This document shows, piece after piece, positions 44,348 to 46,330 of a stretch of 46,330 nucleotides of DNA (within the stretch, counting starts at the first letter, position 1; every line of letters begins with the position of its first letter). The notes beneath the pieces were generated by a model. The model did not search any database, had not been told where the DNA came from, and was given only the letters and a program-made list of their open reading frames with translations. The DNA lies in assembly GCA_016839805.1 (NCBI GenBank), contig JAEOTO010000019.1, positions 1 to 46,330 of the forward strand, in the 5' to 3' direction. The DNA is from Candidatus Hermodarchaeota archaeon (GTDB lineage Archaea; Asgardarchaeota; Hermodarchaeia; Hermodarchaeales; Hermodarchaeaceae). A program made the translations under genes and the position numbers.

Positions 44348-44650
44348 CTAACTTTTACCCTCAGCAGTAACCAGCTGTGCCTTGAAATGGTCCCGGAGTA
44401 GATATAAGTGGCGAACTGCTTGGCGGGGTACAACATCTATCTTATCGTACCGATTAATGGTTATGGAGATCAGGTATTCAGGGTAGACTGTTATGACGGT
44501 AGTATCAGCCACTAAGAATAATCCAGCATCCTTATCGTAGAAAGAGAGTTTCGGTGAACTTGCAAGCGTTAGAAAACATTCCAGCTTTGTTAATAGGCTA
44601 TTGTAGCACTTGTCGTTCTTTGTGAAAGCGGATGCCCCATGCTCAAGAGT
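44348..44650 (-). pseudogene. Start-less open frame of 100 codons, possible frameshifted 3' part
   Basis: Read from 44650 down to a TAG at 44348, this frame codes for 100 residues without a stop, after a TAA just upstream. The sequence looks like real protein: LLTKLECFLTLASSPKLSFY, a strand pair GLFLVADTTVITVYPEYLISI, and a helix RQAVRHLYLLRDHFKAQL. The first usable start codon in frame is a GTG about halfway (LFLVAD), and none lies near the beginning. The frame overlaps the last 61 bases of the coiled-coil gene and is shifted by -1 to it. It could be a frameshifted 3' part, a programmed shift, a sequencing error, or a gene with an unusual start. Confidence 0.4.
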
Positions 44651-44943
44651 TTATTTCGAATTTGCATTTGACGAATACGAATGCTTCCTGCACGTGCTAA
44701 ACGAGTACGGTAAGCCCGATCTCTTTCAACAGCTGCAATCGATCCATCAGCATATTGGGAATCAACGACCTCAATTTCTTTCTTAAGTCGATTCCGTTCA
44801 GCTTCAAGATGTTCATGTTCCTGGATTAAAACTTCCACTTCGGTGGGAGGTTTGATCACAGTCTCTGATTGCTTATCCTCAACTGGAACGTTGGGCTCCT
44901 TACGGCGCTTAAACCATGCTTTGATTTTGTCAAAAAATCCCAT
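44590..44943 (-). CDS. Small basic coiled-coil protein
   Basis: 117 residues. An amphipathic, basic start MGFFDKIKAWFKRRKEPN is followed by a coiled-coil stretch (VEVLIQEHEHLEAERNRLKKEIEVVDSQY) and an Arg-rich helix (AVERDRAYRTRLARAGSIRIRQMQIRNKLL). No named family. ATG 44943 is chosen because GAGGTGATC, almost the full anti-Shine-Dalgarno complement, lies just ahead; a GTG at 44952 falls inside that site. The last 20 residues are overlapped by the start-less frame at 44348-44650, so the true C-terminus is uncertain. The basic N-terminal helix could touch membrane; that is a guess. Confidence 0.6.
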   Translation of the reverse strand: MGFFDKIKAWFKRRKEPNVPVEDKQSETVIKPPTEVEVLIQEHEHLEAERNRLKKEIEVVDSQYADGSIAAVERDRAYRTRLARAGSIRIRQMQIRNKLLSMGHPLSQRTTSATIAY

Positions 44944-45139
44944 GTTGATCACCTCTTATTTTCGGAGTTACCTATACCTGATAACCAGGTTCTGGAAGAA
45001 CTCCAATATGACAAAGTCCCCCTTGAAGACCTAGAAAATCTTTCTAACATTGACTGACAAATTAATCGCATACAGTCTCCTCGGTTTCCCTGTGCAACTT
45101 TCCCCTTTTCGAACTGATTAAAAAGTCTTTGTAAGATAA

Positions 45140-45676
45140 CTACAAATACTGATTCTGGAGTGCGGAAATCACAGTAGCTAAATACTTACCAATTTCCTGG
45201 GTTTCTTTTGTTTTGGTCTGTAATCGTTGGATGATATCGATTGCCGCGCGTTTTCGATCAAGCTCATTAGGAATTCCTGGTAACCGTTGAGCTGCTACCA
45301 CTAGCTGGTAGATCTCCGGATAATGACGTTGAACAAGTCCTTTTACAGTTCGTGGAGGACGAGAACCAGGGACGATACGGACTACGCGTACACCTGTTGG
45401 CGTGATGTGAACGGATAATCGGACGGTTTTGGTTAACCGATAGTATTTACGGGGTGGTCCACGGATGCTTTCATCTTCATAGGTTTCGAGAAAACCTTTT
45501 TCGATGAGTTCATCTAAGTGGCGGAGAATTGCTTGTTGATGGGCAGCTAGTTCCCGGCTAAGTTGCCCTAAAAACATGGGTTCATGGGCTAACCGTCGCA
45601 GAATTTCGAATCGTGTTGGATTCCCAAGCAGCCAAAAAAGTCGAACATTGTCATCGATTTGATTGCGTTCTGCCAC
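45140..45676 (-). CDS. ArsR-type winged-helix regulator
   Basis: 178 residues. The N-terminal winged helix is clear: NVRLFWLLGNPTRFEILRRLAHE, MFLGQLSRELAAHQQAILRHLDELIEKGFLETYE, and a wing ESIRGPPRKYYRLTKTVRLSVHI. The C-terminal half is helical and may dimerise; no ArsR metal-site CxC is present. GTG start with GGAAG nine bases upstream. It is divergently transcribed from an Hsp20-like gene, like Phr, the Pyrococcus heat-shock repressor of ArsR-like fold that controls hsp20. Control of that gene and of itself is inferred from the repeated sites between them. Confidence 0.8.
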   Translation of the reverse strand: MAERNQIDDNVRLFWLLGNPTRFEILRRLAHEPMFLGQLSRELAAHQQAILRHLDELIEKGFLETYEDESIRGPPRKYYRLTKTVRLSVHITPTGVRVVRIVPGSRPPRTVKGLVQRHYPEIYQLVVAAQRLPGIPNELDRKRAAIDIIQRLQTKTKETQEIGKYLATVISALQNQYL

Positions 45677-45707
45677 GGTTATTTACTTCCTGTGTGTCTT
45701 TTTAACT

Positions 45708-45722
45708 CACTAAATGTTAGTG
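45708..45722. promoter_or_regulatory. Operator-like inverted repeat CACTAA-ATG-TTAGTG
   Basis: A perfect 6+3+6 inverted repeat 32 bases upstream of the ArsR start, next to its TATA-like TTAAAAAG. Similar TTAGTG half-sites recur at 45738-45743 and at 45813-45818. Confidence 0.5.
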
Positions 45723-45761
45723 ACTTTTAGCGAGTATTTAGTGTTGTGGTATTGTGGTAAT

Positions 45762-45769
45762 CTTTATAA
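45762..45769 (+). promoter_or_regulatory. TATA box for the Hsp20-like gene
   Basis: CTTTATAA, about 80 bases before the ATG, with transcription expected near 45793. The region right after (45787-45827) holds TTAGTTAGTCACA, a TCACA-ATA-TGTGA repeat and TTAGTGTG, so the start site is surrounded by operator-like motifs. GGAGG at 45831-45835 precedes the ATG by ten bases. Confidence 0.5.
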
Positions 45770-45845
45770 GGATGTTTTACACACATTTAGTTAGTCACAA
45801 TATGTGAGTAAGTTAGTGTGATTAACACTTGGAGGCATAACTACA

Positions 45846-46330
45846 ATGAACCTATTCGATGATATTGACGAACTAATCAAACGCGAAATGCAACGATTTC
45901 GCCGAATGACCAAAGAAATGCCGTCACCAGATGACCCCAGGCAACCCCATATTGAAGAACGCGAAGGCGAACGCATAATGAGCTGGGGACCCTTCGTCTA
46001 CGGTCGAACCACTATCATTGATCCTGATGGACGCAGGCACACCCAAGAATGGGGAAACCTCACTCCTGAGGCTCAAGAGAAGATGAAAGAGCAAATGAAG
46101 AATCCAACCTTTAGGTTTATGTTTCCACCCCAACCCCAAGATCGTCGACCTTCTCCAATCCCTGATCCCTTAAATCCGGATCGACCATTTCCAGGTCCAC
46201 AACCCCAGTTCCAACTCAAGGAGAAGGAGTACCTTATTGACATAATGGACAACGAGGATGGCTATACTGCCATCTTTGACACCCCTGCCACAAGCACCGA
46301 CGATGTCAAGACCCGCGTGGATGGTCGTCA
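45846..46330 (+). CDS. Hsp20/alpha-crystallin-like protein, 5' part
   Basis: Truncated by the window end after about 161 codons. Begins MNLFDDIDELIKREMQRFRRM, a common N-terminal style for archaeal Hsp20 proteins, then a GPFVYGRTTIIDPDGRR segment, a long Pro-rich linker (about 100-130), and the start of an alpha-crystallin-like domain: EKEYLIDIMDNEDGYTAIFDTP followed by TSTDDVKTRVDGR, matching the usual strand-PG-V-x-x-x-D-I-x-V pattern. Expected role is an ATP-independent holdase. ATG with GGAGG ten bases upstream. Regulation by the divergent ArsR-type protein is likely. The rest of the domain is not visible, so the family call is moderate. Confidence 0.7.
   Translation, partial: MNLFDDIDELIKREMQRFRRMTKEMPSPDDPRQPHIEEREGERIMSWGPFVYGRTTIIDPDGRRHTQEWGNLTPEAQEKMKEQMKNPTFRFMFPPQPQDRRPSPIPDPLNPDRPFPGPQPQFQLKEKEYLIDIMDNEDGYTAIFDTPATSTDDVKTRVDGR

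Noticed and set aside
44971..45057. Plus-strand acidic frame reading ELPIPDNQVLEEL ... LEDLENLSNID before a stop
   Set aside because: Protein-like composition, but no start codon in front and it overlaps the promoter side of the coiled-coil gene; too short to support as a gene.

Overview
The window reads as a chromosomal segment of an archaeon, most likely an Asgard-type lineage. Direct signs are TATA-box promoters with AT-rich T-tract terminators, genes for tetrahydromethanopterin (H4MPT) synthesis and use, an archaeal PyrB/PyrI aspartate transcarbamoylase, an archaeosortase-like protease, a Ras/Rab-like small GTPase, a roadblock/LC7 protein, and a secreted protein with an IPGFP-type C-terminal sorting tail. 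The combination of GTPase, roadblock and H4MPT genes suggests Asgard (Thorarchaeia-like is my guess), but this is inference; a 16S or ribosomal-protein marker is not in the window. I saw no tRNA, rRNA, CRISPR array, insertion sequence or phage gene.

Layout. 1-3.7 kb: DUF72 protein, the F420-dependent reductase Mer, a small unknown protein, DUF3786 and a roadblock protein. 3.7-5.9 kb: dCMP deaminase and a divergent CTP synthase (pyrG-dcd operon). 6.0-7.9 kb: PadR repressor with a zinc-ribbon tail plus its HAAS-type membrane partner, with promoter, operator-like repeat and terminator. 7.9-15.3 kb: a GNAT acetyltransferase, then a two-sided pyrimidine cluster: pyrD-pyrC-pyrK-archaeosortase on plus, pyrB-pyrI-pyrFE (ODC-OPRT fusion) on minus. 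Together they cover carbamoyl phosphate to UMP; carbamoyl phosphate synthetase itself is absent. CTP synthase and dCMP deaminase continue the pathway.

15.4-19.2 kb: a compact three-gene minus-strand operon: a Cys/His-rich wHTH protein, a MinD/ParA-like ATPase and an 828-residue helical-repeat protein. No known system fits it, and it is the best candidate for an undescribed one. 19.4-27.6 kb: an H4MPT/pterin biosynthesis island (ATP-grasp COG2232-like, DUF1464, beta-RFAP synthase, DUF447, MptA, MptE-like DUF115, DHPS-like), which supplies the cofactor for Mer at 1-2 kb. 27.8-30.8 kb: a 970-residue secreted multi-domain protein with a CTERM-like tail, a plausible substrate of the archaeosortase at 11.7 kb.

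31.4-38 kb: a surface-glycan cluster: two paralogous polytopic GT-C-like proteins, DUF362, an LPG-synthase-TM/UPF0104 membrane protein, a nucleotide-sugar pyrophosphorylase and a dolichyl-phosphate-sugar-synthase-like GT2. 38-46.3 kb: small GTPase, 4-TM protein, MacB/Lol-type ABC permease and ATPase, a histone-deacetylase-family hydrolase, a small coiled-coil protein followed by a start-less ORF (possible frameshift), and an ArsR-type regulator divergent from an Hsp20-like gene that runs off the end, with several repeated TTAGTG-like sites between them. Every stretch between genes is under 300 bases; the longest (23877-24174) shows nothing convincing beyond the Shine-Dalgarno sites at its ends.
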